The notes: generated from the sequence alone by a model not told the origin. DNA of 35,425 nucleotides from Legionella genomosp. 1 (GCA_945878975.1 CAMCUM010000025.1:1-35425); one strand, 5' to 3'; shown: positions 1 through 8,499, counted from the stretch's first letter. Made by a program: numbers and translations.

Positions 1-271
1 CCTTTCGAATCTCAAGCAGCTCTCTTTTAGCTCTCGCTAACGTGCGAGTACATCTTTCAATATACCCGACTTTTTTGTATCTCTCTCAGGTTTCGACGCT
101 TCTTAAGCGCCCACACAGTTTGTCTTCTCTATTTTTTAATCAACTCGCCCTTAATGGCGTTCGTGTATTCTACTGATCTGAGCCGCTATGTCAACATGTT
201 TTTTATCTTTATCGGATGTTTTTTCAATTGGGAGGCTAATGTGGTTGTCACCAACGAGTGTTAGCTGATCC
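1..271. other. Non-coding stretch, possibly rRNA-spacer-like
   Basis: No convincing gene is seen here. Read on the plus strand, bases near 110-127 (GCGCCCACACAGTTTGTCTT) resemble, from memory, the sequence that follows 16S rRNA in gammaproteobacterial rRNA operons (CACACAGATTGTCTGAT in E. coli). A small CTCGC/GCGAG hairpin lies near 33-48. No mature rRNA or tRNA sequence can be recognised, so this could be the edge of an rRNA operon, a relic of one, or chance similarity. Confidence 0.25.
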
Positions 272-1525
272 TTAATGCAGTGCCCAATGGATTGATTTAT
301 AAGAAAGAATCGTCAAGATAGACGCGGCGGGAAGGGTTAAAATCCAAGATGTAAAAATATTGCGAATCACAATCAAATTCAATGCGCCAATGCCGCGTGC
401 CAAACCAACCCCTAGCACAGAACCAACCAATGTCTGCGTCGCAGAAACAGGAATGCCACAACTGGTTGCTATCACCACAGCGGTAGCCGCCGCCAAAGTT
501 GCTGCAAATGCGCGACTGGGTGTTAGGGCCGTGATTGCACTCCCTACTGTCTCAATGACTTTTCTGCCGTACATCAAAAATCCAGTAAGCACGCCTATAC
601 AACCAAATAAGATAATCCACGAGGGATACCCGCCTGCAATGATTTTAGGGGAGCTGTTCGTCACCAAATTATACACAACAGTAAGTGGCGCTACCGCAAG
701 CGCCACATCATTTGACCCGTGCGCAAACACCATGGCACAGGCTGTCATAGCCATTAGCAATGCGAAATAGCGTTCAACCTGAATGAACATATCGCGTCGT
801 TTCATTTCTAGAGGTTCTGGAATCTGCTTAATTCCCAGCATACCAAGCACCGTAATCACTAGGCTTGTACCAATCACAACCAGCACATTTTGTTGCATGC
901 TCAATTGCACATGAAAGTGATGCAATCCTTTCAACACAGTAATAAAAGATAAAACACTGCCAATAAGGAACAGGTAAATTGGCATGTAGAATTTAGCCTT
1001 TTTCAAGGGGTCTATCCTGATAAAAATAGCTTGCTGAATAGTTGTAAATAATATAAAGCCCGTAATCCCAGCTAATAATGGAGAGGTGATCCAACCAATG
1101 GCAATATAGGACACTTGTTTCCAATGCACCGCTTCTAACCCCAAAACGATGCCACCAAATCCCACCATGGAGCCAACCAAAGCATTCGTAATAGAAACCG
1201 GAACACCCATAAAACTTGCCAAATTCATCCATACGGTACAGGCGAAGAGTACTGACAGCATGCCTTCCACTAAAACCGCCGGCGATCCGGACAATTGACT
1301 CGTATTGATAATACCATCGCGCATGGTTTCGGTGACGCCTGTTCCCCCAAAGAATGCACCCGCAAATTCAAATATGATCGCAACACACATTGCTTGGCGG
1401 ACAGAAACAGCTTTTGAGCCCATCGTGGTACTCATGACGTTGGCCAAATCATTCGCGCCAACACCCCAATTCATGAGAAAACAGAGAATGACCGCTGCTA
1501 GAAGATATAAAATCGAATATTCCAT
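272..1525 (-). CDS. pit: PiT-family inorganic phosphate transporter
   Basis: This 417-residue inner-membrane protein should import phosphate (as a metal-phosphate complex) with protons or sodium. It shows the duplicated PiT signature: the N-terminal copy is GANDLANVMSTTMGSKAVS near residues 23-41, and the C-terminal half carries HGSNDVALAVAPL near residue 270. Roughly ten or more hydrophobic segments flank these motifs. The length is typical for short bacterial and archaeal PiT proteins that lack the large central loop of E. coli PitA. It follows the DUF47 gene by 9 bases on the same strand, the usual pairing for a PiT transporter and its accessory regulator. The family assignment is firm. 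The exact substrate preference is inferred. Confidence 0.93.
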   Translation of the reverse strand: MEYSILYLLAAVILCFLMNWGVGANDLANVMSTTMGSKAVSVRQAMCVAIIFEFAGAFFGGTGVTETMRDGIINTSQLSGSPAVLVEGMLSVLFACTVWMNLASFMGVPVSITNALVGSMVGFGGIVLGLEAVHWKQVSYIAIGWITSPLLAGITGFILFTTIQQAIFIRIDPLKKAKFYMPIYLFLIGSVLSFITVLKGLHHFHVQLSMQQNVLVVIGTSLVITVLGMLGIKQIPEPLEMKRRDMFIQVERYFALLMAMTACAMVFAHGSNDVALAVAPLTVVYNLVTNSSPKIIAGGYPSWIILFGCIGVLTGFLMYGRKVIETVGSAITALTPSRAFAATLAAATAVVIATSCGIPVSATQTLVGSVLGVGLARGIGALNLIVIRNIFTSWILTLPAASILTILSYKSIHWALH

Positions 1526-1534
1526 AAGAAACTA

Positions 1535-2206
1535 TTACCGGGCAATAAGAATTTGTAAACGCGCACCCACAATCTGGGCCAAATCTGCCAGATCCCCTAC
1601 CCACTGCACAAGCTTATATAAAAATACTACTTCAATAGCACTCCATTCCTGTTCAATTTCAAAAATTTTCCGTCTGATTTCAGCAAGAAAATTATCACTA
1701 TCATGTTCAATTTTATCTAAGGTCACAATCATCTCTTCGACGATGGTCACTTCACTACCCCGAAAGCCACTTTCTAATAATTCATCCAATTCATTAATCG
1801 CTTTACAAGCTTGCTTCGCTGCATCCAAACAACGATTTAAGAACGACATAAACAAAGACACCAAACCTTTTGGGATCACCATTTTTCGCCCAACAATCAA
1901 TTCAGCGATGTGTTCAGCTTTGTTGGCAATCCGATCTTGCGCAGCAAGTAATTCTAGTAAATCTGAGCGCGCCACTGGCAGAAAAAGCCCTGTTGGTAAA
2001 TGTAAACGCAAGTCCCGCTTAATCACATCGGCCTCTTTCTCCAATAGAATGATCTTATCTTGGATAGATTTCGCCAAATCCCAATCGTCGTTGATCACCG
2101 CTTCAAAAAACGGCAATAACTGTTTGGCACACAGGTAAGTTTTGTACATATGCTGTTCAATTGGCCGAATAGGAGATGGCCCGAACATATTAAAAATATT
2201 ACTCAT
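1535..2206 (-). CDS. DUF47/PhoU-like phosphate transport regulator
   Basis: This is a roughly 223-residue, all-helical cytoplasmic protein of the DUF47 (TIGR00153-like) family, distantly related to PhoU. Features that fit include the N-terminal GPSPIRPIEQHM stretch, repeated acidic helices, and the central segment AAQDRIANKAEHIAELI with regularly spaced acidic residues that bind metal in PhoU-like bundles. It lies directly upstream of the PiT transporter in one transcription unit, so it probably modulates that transporter. A GTG at 2209 could extend the frame by one codon; the ATG at 2206 is preferred. The family is well supported, but its biochemical role is poorly defined even in relatives. 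Confidence 0.88.
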   Translation of the reverse strand: MSNIFNMFGPSPIRPIEQHMYKTYLCAKQLLPFFEAVINDDWDLAKSIQDKIILLEKEADVIKRDLRLHLPTGLFLPVARSDLLELLAAQDRIANKAEHIAELIVGRKMVIPKGLVSLFMSFLNRCLDAAKQACKAINELDELLESGFRGSEVTIVEEMIVTLDKIEHDSDNFLAEIRRKIFEIEQEWSAIEVVFLYKLVQWVGDLADLAQIVGARLQILIAR

Positions 2207-2421
2207 CACAATAATGGTCCCTAATGATAAGAGCGGATGGTTAACAGATCCTATTCGATTATACCGAAATTATCCGCCAAATGTAATCGTATAAATGCTC
2301 AATCCTACAGATTCTGTCCCAATTTCCCAATGCTAAGGAAAGACCACCAAGGCTAAGCCTTCTAAAAACCGAATCAAGAGGGTCCAAATATCACTGATCA
2401 TCAAACAAATCTCTTCGATAG

Positions 2422-2450
2422 TTGCATTTTTGAACAATATCTTTTATACT
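2422..2450 (+). promoter_or_regulatory. Predicted sigma70 promoter for the 2489 gene
   Basis: TTGCAT at 2422-2427 and TATACT at 2445-2450 are separated by exactly 17 bases. This would start transcription near 2457, about 30 bases before the ATG at 2489. Prediction only. Confidence 0.55.
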
Positions 2451-2488
2451 GCTGTCGCTTAATTAATGTAGAATGAAATCAATTACTT

Positions 2489-3196
2489 ATGCGCTTACTG
2501 ATGATGATGCTATTGACCCTTGAGGCCTTACACCCCTGCTACGCCAGACAATATCCCGTGCAACTCGGTAATACCACTGTTCTTATTGTGCAAGAACGGC
2601 ATGGGAAGGGCAAATCTTTTATCCATGTTCACCAGAATGAAACGACCGCACTGCAAGCAGCGAGAACTGTCATACGCCATCAAGGCGGCTCCCTCATCAC
2701 TCTAAAACATCCGGGGGAACGCAATATCTCATTCATGCTCCATCATAAACATTATGAATTTGATCCCAATCGCATTTTTACCTATCGCGGGATATATCGA
2801 ACTTTACACGAGAATGGTCATTACTCTAAAGCGGCGCATCGTCGTGTCAAACATTTGGCAGCACGCATCGTCAGCCTACTCCCTAAAGGCAAAATCATTG
2901 CCGTACATAATAATGAGTATTTCTCTTTACGTGATTACTTACCCGGGCAAGATCTAGCGGAGGAGGCACGTCGTCTGCATTTCAGTGATCAAGCACACTA
3001 TCGTAATTTTTTTATTGTCACGCAAAAACATGATTTTGACCGGTTAAAAGCCCTGAAGTTCAACAGCATATGGCAAGCCAAATCGGCTCAGGATGATGGC
3101 TCGTTATCTATTCGTCTCATGAAGCGTCACTATGTGAATGTAGAGGCGGGATATGACCAGCTGGATCATCAAATCAACATGCTCAGACAAGCTTAG
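2489..3196 (+). CDS. Uncharacterised exported protein
   Basis: I do not recognise a named family. The 235-residue product starts with a hydrophobic stretch (RLLMMMLLTLEALHPCYARQ) that looks like a short signal peptide with possible cleavage after CYA, so it is probably periplasmic. The mature part is rich in His, Arg and Asn. Segments such as FIHVHQNETTALQAAR (near residue 45), GERNISFML and YEFDPNRIFT (near residues 76-98), and AVHNN (near 139) look like conserved motifs. Similar motif strings occur, as I recall, in uncharacterised secreted proteins of other Gram-negatives. The His/Asn/Asp content could suggest a hydrolase or metal site, but this is speculative. It has its own predicted promoter and stands alone between divergent neighbours. 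Confidence 0.7.
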   Translation: MRLLMMMLLTLEALHPCYARQYPVQLGNTTVLIVQERHGKGKSFIHVHQNETTALQAARTVIRHQGGSLITLKHPGERNISFMLHHKHYEFDPNRIFTYRGIYRTLHENGHYSKAAHRRVKHLAARIVSLLPKGKIIAVHNNEYFSLRDYLPGQDLAEEARRLHFSDQAHYRNFFIVTQKHDFDRLKALKFNSIWQAKSAQDDGSLSIRLMKRHYVNVEAGYDQLDHQINMLRQA

Positions 3197-3389
3197 CGTC
3201 TGTTGACAACGCTGCCAGACGAGTTTCGCACTGAGCTCATGCGTATAAAGAATGTTCTCCCGCCAATGATAAGGTGCCAAATCCTAGCGATCCTTCCTGC
3301 GCTCTGGACAACCTGATATTTTGACTAAAAATTTGATATATGCCTATTTACGTCTAAACTAAAATAGAAGGCTTATTCAGGATTCTATC

Positions 3390-3683
3390 ATGATGAAAGT
3401 AAGTTGTGCGGTATGCGCGGTATCATTATGCACCATGCTCTGTGCGTGTAATCATGTTTTATTTCAAGACACACCGGATTATGCGGACTATAACTCTGGC
3501 CCACAATTTGGAGGCATTGCATACCAATACCCATACCAACCCTACCCACCTGGGTTTACTGGATACACGGTAGGTTATGATGGTTATGGTAGCTACGATG
3601 ATGGCTTTGGTCCTTCTTATTGGGAACCACGTTTCAATTTTTATAAAAATGGCCTACACGGTTATCGTCAATACCCTTATTAA
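3390..3683 (+). CDS. Small Tyr/Gly/Pro-rich lipoprotein
   Basis: This 97-residue protein has a short signal peptide ending in a lipobox (T-M-L-C-A-C, lipidated Cys near residue 19), so it should be a membrane-anchored lipoprotein. The rest is dominated by Tyr, Gly, Pro and Phe, with repeats of YPYQPYPPG type and alternating G-Y and D-G pairs. This composition suggests a flexible or surface-exposed chain rather than an enzyme. No known domain is seen. A second ATG follows at once (3393). The 207-base gap to pal contains the pal promoter and no clear terminator hairpin. The gene is likely real because of the lipobox and the biased composition. Confidence 0.72.
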   Translation: MMKVSCAVCAVSLCTMLCACNHVLFQDTPDYADYNSGPQFGGIAYQYPYQPYPPGFTGYTVGYDGYGSYDDGFGPSYWEPRFNFYKNGLHGYRQYPY

Positions 3684-3826
3684 AAAAAACCAGTGTACTC
3701 ATTCCACCTGAAGATTTTGGTTGCTTGCTATCATTTTTTCAAAGATCAGCTCAAGACAAACTAACAACCATCTAATCACTCAATCATAAAAATGATTATC
3801 TCACCGCCGCTAAGCACCGCCTCTTA

Positions 3827-3855
3827 TTGATAAATACGCAAAACGATTGTACAAT
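3827..3855 (+). promoter_or_regulatory. Predicted sigma70 promoter of the pal operon
   Basis: TTGATA at 3827-3832 and TACAAT at 3850-3855 have a 17-base spacer and sit 36 bases before the pal start. A good ribosome site (TAGGAG) follows at about 3878-3883. It would drive pal and the genes downstream. Confidence 0.6.
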
Positions 3856-3890
3856 GAAGCGCCAACAATAATAATTAGGAGTTTTGCAAT

Positions 3891-4412
3891 ATGAAATTAG
3901 GTACTATTATCAAGCAAAGTGCTATCATTGTGACTGCATTGTTGTTTGCTGCTTGCGCTAAGCACCATGGTATTGCTAATGACAGCGATGGGATGTCTTC
4001 AGCAGGATTAGGCAGCGCATTTGGTGGGTTTGGCAGCGATTCAGCAGCTGGTGAAAGTTATACAAATAAAGCACCCCATAATCAAGTTTACTTATTTGCT
4101 TATGATGATGCTTCTTTCAACGAAAAATATACCGAATCTGTCCATGCTCAAGCGAGATATTTGGCATCACATTCTGGTGCAAATGTAATGATCGCTGGAC
4201 ATACCGACGAACTTGGTAGCCATGAATACAACGTGGCATTAGGGGAACGACGTGCGAACACTGTTGCAGATATCCTCAAGATGGATGGTGTCAGTCGTAA
4301 CCAGATCCGTGTCGTAAGCTATGGTAAAGAACGTCCTGCTAATATTGGCCACGATGAAACGGCACATGCTGCGAACCGTCGTGTTGAATTAACGTATGAG
4401 GCTACAAGATGA
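3891..4412 (+). CDS. pal: Peptidoglycan-associated lipoprotein Pal
   Basis: Pal anchors the outer membrane to peptidoglycan and is part of the Tol-Pal envelope complex used in cell division. The 173-residue protein has a signal peptide with a lipobox (LLFAAC, Cys22), a Gly/Ser-rich linker to about residue 60, and a C-terminal OmpA-like domain. That domain contains the classic GHTDELGSHEYNVALGERRA motif whose Asp and Arg bind diaminopimelate. The gene begins the plus-strand operon and overlaps cpoB by four bases (ATGA), implying translational coupling. The usual upstream tolQRAB genes are absent here, so they must lie elsewhere. Confidence 0.96.
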   Translation: MKLGTIIKQSAIIVTALLFAACAKHHGIANDSDGMSSAGLGSAFGGFGSDSAAGESYTNKAPHNQVYLFAYDDASFNEKYTESVHAQARYLASHSGANVMIAGHTDELGSHEYNVALGERRANTVADILKMDGVSRNQIRVVSYGKERPANIGHDETAHAANRRVELTYEATR

Positions 4413-5317
4413 AAGTAATTGTTCACACTGTCTTCGCAACGCTGATAGGTCTGTCTGTACCCGTTTTAGCAGCTGCCCCAGTGGTAGACGACAGTGAGAA
4501 CTTTGCCATATTGGAAGAACAAGCACAGGCAGCTGAAGAGCTGCCTATTGCGCGCGAAGAAGATGCAATACTCGATGATCTGGACGGATCTGTGTCACAG
4601 CATACATCTAAGCATAGTGAGGCCCGTGCCGGGAACACCGATTTTGTCAATAAAATGCAATCTTTACAGAAAGAAATTCAAGAACTCCGCGGACAATTAG
4701 AAGTTCAATCACATGAATTAGATGAATTAAAACAGCAACAACTCGATCTCACACAAGATATCGATAATAGAAACACGCATCCGAATCTGCCTGTAAATAA
4801 TAATATCGCAACCAATCAACCGACTATAGCACCTGCTTTACCCGCCAATGCAAAAAAATCTGGCCCGCCGCAATTCGAAGTAGACATACAACCTATGCAA
4901 AATTTAGAGCAAGCTACCTCTAATGTCCGCATCAATCCTGCTGATGAACAAATCTCTTATTTGGCCGCCTATGATTTAGTCAAACAAAAGCATTTTCCTC
5001 AAGCAACTCAGGCCATGCAACAATTTCTTAGTAAATATCCCCATGGTGGGTACAGTGCCAACGCGCACTATTGGCTTGGTGAACTCTTCCTTGCGAATAA
5101 AGATTACGCCAATGCCGTCACACACTTTGATACGGTGATTCAAAATTTCAAAACCTCCAGCAAATTTGCACCTAGTCGTCTTAAGCTTGGCTACACGCTT
5201 GCTGAATCAGGGCGTATTGCAGAAGCCAAAGAACAACTGCTTGCTGTCGTAAATCAATACCCTGACACTACTACAGCGCGCTTAGCACATATTAAGCTAG
5301 AAAAATTGGGTGGGTAA
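4409..5317 (+). CDS. cpoB: Cell division coordinator CpoB (YbgF)
   Basis: CpoB is a periplasmic protein that links Tol-Pal function with peptidoglycan synthesis at the septum. The 302-residue chain has a signal peptide (cleavage probably after VLAAA), an acidic stretch, and a heptad-rich coiled coil at about residues 80-118 (MQSLQKEIQELRGQLEVQSH), which trimerises in relatives. A Pro/Asn-rich linker and three tetratricopeptide repeats from about residue 187 to the end follow. The terminal TPR block (SYLAAYDLVKQKHFPQA and after) is strongly family-like. It is slightly longer than E. coli CpoB because of the acidic insert after the signal peptide. It overlaps both neighbours by one to four bases. 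Confidence 0.93.
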   Translation: MKVIVHTVFATLIGLSVPVLAAAPVVDDSENFAILEEQAQAAEELPIAREEDAILDDLDGSVSQHTSKHSEARAGNTDFVNKMQSLQKEIQELRGQLEVQSHELDELKQQQLDLTQDIDNRNTHPNLPVNNNIATNQPTIAPALPANAKKSGPPQFEVDIQPMQNLEQATSNVRINPADEQISYLAAYDLVKQKHFPQATQAMQQFLSKYPHGGYSANAHYWLGELFLANKDYANAVTHFDTVIQNFKTSSKFAPSRLKLGYTLAESGRIAEAKEQLLAVVNQYPDTTTARLAHIKLEKLGG

Positions 5318-5961
5318 TGACACCTCAGTTGCGTATCACAGAAATTTTCTACTCCATCCAAGGAGAATCCAACAGCAGCGGATTTCCTACAGTTTTTGTG
5401 CGCTTAACGGGCTGCCCTTTGCGTTGTCAGTATTGTGATACCGCCTATGCTTTCCAAGGTGGCAAGCAGCTTAGCTTAGACCGTATTTTAGAACAAGTTG
5501 CTGAGTACACAACCCCCTATGTGTGTATCACTGGAGGTGAGCCATTGGCACAACCTAATTGCATACCGCTTCTGAAACGCCTTTGTGATGCCAATTATCG
5601 CGTTTCTATTGAGACCAGCGGTGCGCTCGATATTGCACAAATTGATCCACGTGTCACCATCGTTATGGATTTAAAAACACCCGGTTCTGGTGAAGTCCAT
5701 CGGAATCTTTGGACGAATATTCCTTTACTAAAAGCCCAAGATCAAATTAAATTTGTCATATGTAATTATGAAGATTATCTCTGGGCTTGTGATATGATAA
5801 AACGACACCATTTAATAGAAAAAGCCCATGTGCTGTTTTCACCAAGTTGGGAACAGTTAAACCCTAGTGATTTAGCGGATTGGATCTTAGCCGATCAGCT
5901 ACCCGTAAGGTTTCAACTGCAAGTACACAAAGTTCTTTGGGCAGATGCCAAAGGACGTTAA
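5317..5961 (+). CDS. queE: 7-carboxy-7-deazaguanine synthase QueE
   Basis: QueE is a radical SAM enzyme that converts 6-carboxy-tetrahydropterin to 7-carboxy-7-deazaguanine in the queuosine pathway. The 214-residue protein has the QueE-type cluster motif CPLRCQYC (C-x3-C-x2-C) near residues 32-39, preceded by FYSIQGESNSSGFPTVFVRL. A GGEP motif near residue 77 helps bind SAM. The start ATG overlaps the cpoB stop codon by one base. In many gammaproteobacteria queE follows cpoB and precedes queC; here mevalonate genes take the place of queC. Confidence 0.95.
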   Translation: MTPQLRITEIFYSIQGESNSSGFPTVFVRLTGCPLRCQYCDTAYAFQGGKQLSLDRILEQVAEYTTPYVCITGGEPLAQPNCIPLLKRLCDANYRVSIETSGALDIAQIDPRVTIVMDLKTPGSGEVHRNLWTNIPLLKAQDQIKFVICNYEDYLWACDMIKRHHLIEKAHVLFSPSWEQLNPSDLADWILADQLPVRFQLQVHKVLWADAKGR

Positions 5962-5971
5962 GGAGTAAGAT

Positions 5972-6922
5972 ATGCAACAATGGTTAAGCCAGGCCCCCGC
6001 AAATATTGCTTTGATAAAATATATGGGGAAAGACGATAAAGCGACTAATCTACCGGCTAATCCTTCCTTATCTTTTACTCTGAATGATTTAAAATCCAGT
6101 GTTTCATTAGAAGCACATCCTGGCAAGCTCGATTTTTGGGAACCCTTAGAACTTCCAGGTGTGGATAATTTTGTCCTATCTCAAGAGGGTCAACAACGCT
6201 TTTTAAAACATCTGGCATTTTTAAAACAGACATTTTCTTACACTGGCGGCTTTACCGTTCGCTCTAATAATAATTTTCCATTAAGCACCGGTTTGGCAAG
6301 TTCAGCGTCCAGCTTTGCTGCATTAACCCAATGCGCTGTCCGAGCCTTGTGTGATCTCACAAAACAACCTCTGCCTGATGTGGAAGCCATTGCGGCATTA
6401 AGCCGACACGGCTCAGGTTCTTCTTGCCGCTCGTTTTTTTCACCTTGGGCGCTTTGGGAAAATGATACGGTGAAAAGCATCGATGTCCCTTACCAAGATT
6501 TGTTCCACAAAGTCATTTTAGTGAGTCACGAGATCAAGGCCGTCTCTTCTTCAAAAGCCCATGAATTAGTCAAAACCAGCCCAAAATATGCCACACGAGC
6601 TGAACGAGCCAAGCAAAATTTACGCGATTTATTGGATGCCTTTCATACTAAAAACTGGTCCACCGCTTATCAGGTTTGTTGGAGAGAATTTCAAGACATG
6701 CATGAGTTATTCTCCAGCTGCGCGCAACCTTTTACCTATATGACGGATCGGACTTTACAACTTTTAGACCAACTCAAAGCTGCTTGGGAACAAAATCAGG
6801 ATGGACCCATTATTACCATGGATGCGGGTCCCAATATTCATTTACTGTATAGACCGGACCAAAAGGAAATGGCACGCGTCTTCGAACAGGACGTACTAAT
6901 TGGCAACTTCGATGTCATGTGA
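5972..6922 (+). CDS. mvaD: Diphosphomevalonate decarboxylase
   Basis: This GHMP-family enzyme makes isopentenyl diphosphate from mevalonate 5-diphosphate, with ATP use and loss of CO2. It is the last step of the mevalonate pathway. The 316-residue sequence has the N-terminal APANIALIKYMGK motif, the PSLSFTL strand, and the glycine/serine-rich phosphate loop PLSTGLASSASSFAAL near residues 102-117. A conserved aspartate occurs in the ITMDAGPNIHLLY segment near residue 278. A strong ribosome site (AAGGAG) lies 8 bases upstream. The mevalonate route is uncommon in gammaproteobacteria but known in Coxiella and Legionella, which guides the taxonomic guess. Confidence 0.94.
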   Translation: MQQWLSQAPANIALIKYMGKDDKATNLPANPSLSFTLNDLKSSVSLEAHPGKLDFWEPLELPGVDNFVLSQEGQQRFLKHLAFLKQTFSYTGGFTVRSNNNFPLSTGLASSASSFAALTQCAVRALCDLTKQPLPDVEAIAALSRHGSGSSCRSFFSPWALWENDTVKSIDVPYQDLFHKVILVSHEIKAVSSSKAHELVKTSPKYATRAERAKQNLRDLLDAFHTKNWSTAYQVCWREFQDMHELFSSCAQPFTYMTDRTLQLLDQLKAAWEQNQDGPIITMDAGPNIHLLYRPDQKEMARVFEQDVLIGNFDVM

Positions 6923-7784
6923 ATTTCAAACGACCACTCACGGCAAATGGATCTTAGCAGGCGAGCACGCAGTCATACGCGGACATAGCGCCTTGGTTTT
7001 TCCATTATTGGATAAAACGTTGACGTTGCAGTACACGCCTTCGCCTCATACGGCAGAACTGCAGCTCAGCACGCAAATGCTGGATTATGATCCTGATGCC
7101 ACCTATGATTTATTACAAAAAATTCTTGCCCATGGATTGCGTTGCATTAACCGTCAACCTGACACAATCAGCGGCGATCTGCGAATCACAAGCAATATAC
7201 CCGCTGGCGTAGGGATGGGGGCTTCCGCGGCATTATGCGTAGCAATAGCGCGCTGGTTTGCCTCACAAAAGTGGATTGATACACAAAATGAATTCAATAT
7301 TGCTCGCGAACTAGAACACTTTTTCCATGGTAAAAGCAGCGGGTTAGATATCATTGGGGTAAGTAGCACGACAGGTATGCACTTTCAAAACAGCCAAGCC
7401 ACGCCATTACACCCAACCTGGTCTCCCAAATGGCAACTATCTTTTTGTGGGCAACAGGGGCCAACAGTCGATTGCATTCAAACGGTTCAACAATTATGGG
7501 CAAAATCGCCCACAACTGGACAACTCATCGATCAAAAGATGCAAGCAGCCGTCATTGCTGCGAAACAAGCATTAGAAAATCCTTATACAGAAAACAGTCA
7601 AAATCATTTGGCGCTCGCCATTCAGCAAGCACATGACTGTTTTCAAGAATGGGGGTTGATCACCCCGGTTCTACAACAGCATTTGCAGGATTTGCACAAT
7701 CAAGGTGCGTTAGCCGTTAAACCAACTGGTTCGGGTGGTGGCGGGTATGTGATGAGTCTGTGGGCGGATAGCATAAAAACCTAA
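6912..7784 (+). CDS. mvk: Mevalonate kinase
   Basis: This is a GHMP-family kinase that phosphorylates mevalonate. It shows GKWILAGEHAVIRGHSALVF at the N-terminus, the GHMP loop IPAGVGMGASAAL near residues 95-107, GKSSGLDI near residue 140, and a C-terminal KPTGSGGGGYV motif that closes over ATP. The ATG at 6912 overlaps the end of mvaD by 11 bases. A TTG at 6900, which has a better placed AGGA, would add four residues, so the start is uncertain. The product is about 290 residues, on the short side for the family. Phosphomevalonate kinase and the earlier pathway genes are not in this window. Confidence 0.92.
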   Translation: MSCEFQTTTHGKWILAGEHAVIRGHSALVFPLLDKTLTLQYTPSPHTAELQLSTQMLDYDPDATYDLLQKILAHGLRCINRQPDTISGDLRITSNIPAGVGMGASAALCVAIARWFASQKWIDTQNEFNIARELEHFFHGKSSGLDIIGVSSTTGMHFQNSQATPLHPTWSPKWQLSFCGQQGPTVDCIQTVQQLWAKSPTTGQLIDQKMQAAVIAAKQALENPYTENSQNHLALAIQQAHDCFQEWGLITPVLQQHLQDLHNQGALAVKPTGSGGGGYVMSLWADSIKT

Positions 7785-7834
7785 AATTCATTCGTGAAAG
7801 GTATATGATGCTCATCATTCAAAATGGAGAAAAA

Positions 7835-8209
7835 ATGAAATTTTATTTTAAAAACACAATGAGACTGCTTATGCTGAGCTGCATGGTGCTTATGCCAATG
7901 ATCTCCTTTTCGACAGTACTACCTTTTACTGAAGCAGAATGTCCCAAACTTTCATTACCTAAGACTGTTTTACTGGTCCATGCGACTTGGTGCCGGCACT
8001 GCCAGGCATTTATGCCTACTTATGAAACGGTGTCTAACGAAAGCAAATACAGCGACTGGGTTTTTTATCAAGTGGCTGCAGATGATTTATGGCGGATATG
8101 CGAGAAAGTAATTGAGCGCTCCCCCGTTACCTATACAAACAATATGCAAACTAATTTGATTGGGAATCGCTCACAACAAGCGCTTGAAGCATTCTTGGAT
8201 GGTCAATAA
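7835..8209 (+). CDS. Secreted thioredoxin-fold protein
   Basis: This is a short exported thioredoxin-like protein of about 124 residues. It has a Lys-led hydrophobic signal sequence followed by a thioredoxin active-site strand, VLLVHATWCRHCQAFMPTY, giving a C-R-H-C redox motif. The cis-Pro region appears as SPVTYTNN. It probably acts in the periplasm on thiols or disulfides, but the fold looks trimmed at the C-terminus relative to full-length thioredoxin. The ATG at 7835 is chosen over the one at 7805 because GGAGA lies just before it and a normal signal peptide results. It follows the mevalonate genes by about 50 bases and may be cotranscribed with them. Confidence 0.75.
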   Translation: MKFYFKNTMRLLMLSCMVLMPMISFSTVLPFTEAECPKLSLPKTVLLVHATWCRHCQAFMPTYETVSNESKYSDWVFYQVAADDLWRICEKVIERSPVTYTNNMQTNLIGNRSQQALEAFLDGQ

Positions 8210-8216
8210 GGATCGT

Positions 8217-8304
8217 GAGCGAAATAACTTCCTATTCTTGAGCGAAGCTGAATATTGGATTGACCCGTTCGGATTTGATGCAAGAATAGGAGGTTATTTC
8301 GCTC
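8217..8304. repeat. Long inverted repeat, 24-bp arms
   Basis: Arms at 8217-8240 and 8281-8304 are complementary at 23 of 24 positions (left arm starts GAGCGAAATAACTTCC), with a 40-base loop. It begins 8 bases after the thioredoxin-fold gene stop. It could act as a transcript-end hairpin or be a degenerate dispersed repeat. There is no T-run directly after the stem; an A-rich tract lies 25 bases on. Confidence 0.8.
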
Positions 8305-8433
8305 ATGCTGCTAAGATGATTCAACTTACTCAAAAAAAATAATAAACCTTTTTTACCAAAGATAGGATCACAAGGTAGTGACCCCAATTTTTTAATGTTT
8401 TTATCGACCATCTGGTGCTCATCCGATGTTGGG

Positions 8434-8453
8434 CCGAACGGCCCAACCTACAA
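8434..8453. repeat. REP-like hairpin
   Basis: GTTGGGCC-GAAC-GGCCCAAC is a perfect 8-bp stem with a 4-base loop, followed by CTACAA. It resembles the short GTAGGTTGGGC-type palindromes dispersed in many gammaproteobacterial genomes. It lies between the 3' ends of convergent genes. Confidence 0.6.
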
Positions 8454-8499
8454 TTGCGTTGCTCACATGGGAAGACCCCAAAACGATCCGGATGTTATA

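Noticed and set aside
1-60. tRNA T-loop-like TTTCGAATCTC
   Set aside because: No acceptor stem, anticodon arm or cloverleaf can be drawn.
1305-2138. 277-codon plus-strand open frame across pit and the DUF47 gene
   Set aside because: It is antisense to two well-supported genes, lacks recognisable motifs and has low-complexity composition.
8160-8342. 60-codon plus-strand open frame after the thioredoxin-fold gene
   Set aside because: It spans the inverted repeat and overlaps the upstream gene in another frame, with no ribosome site; probably non-coding.
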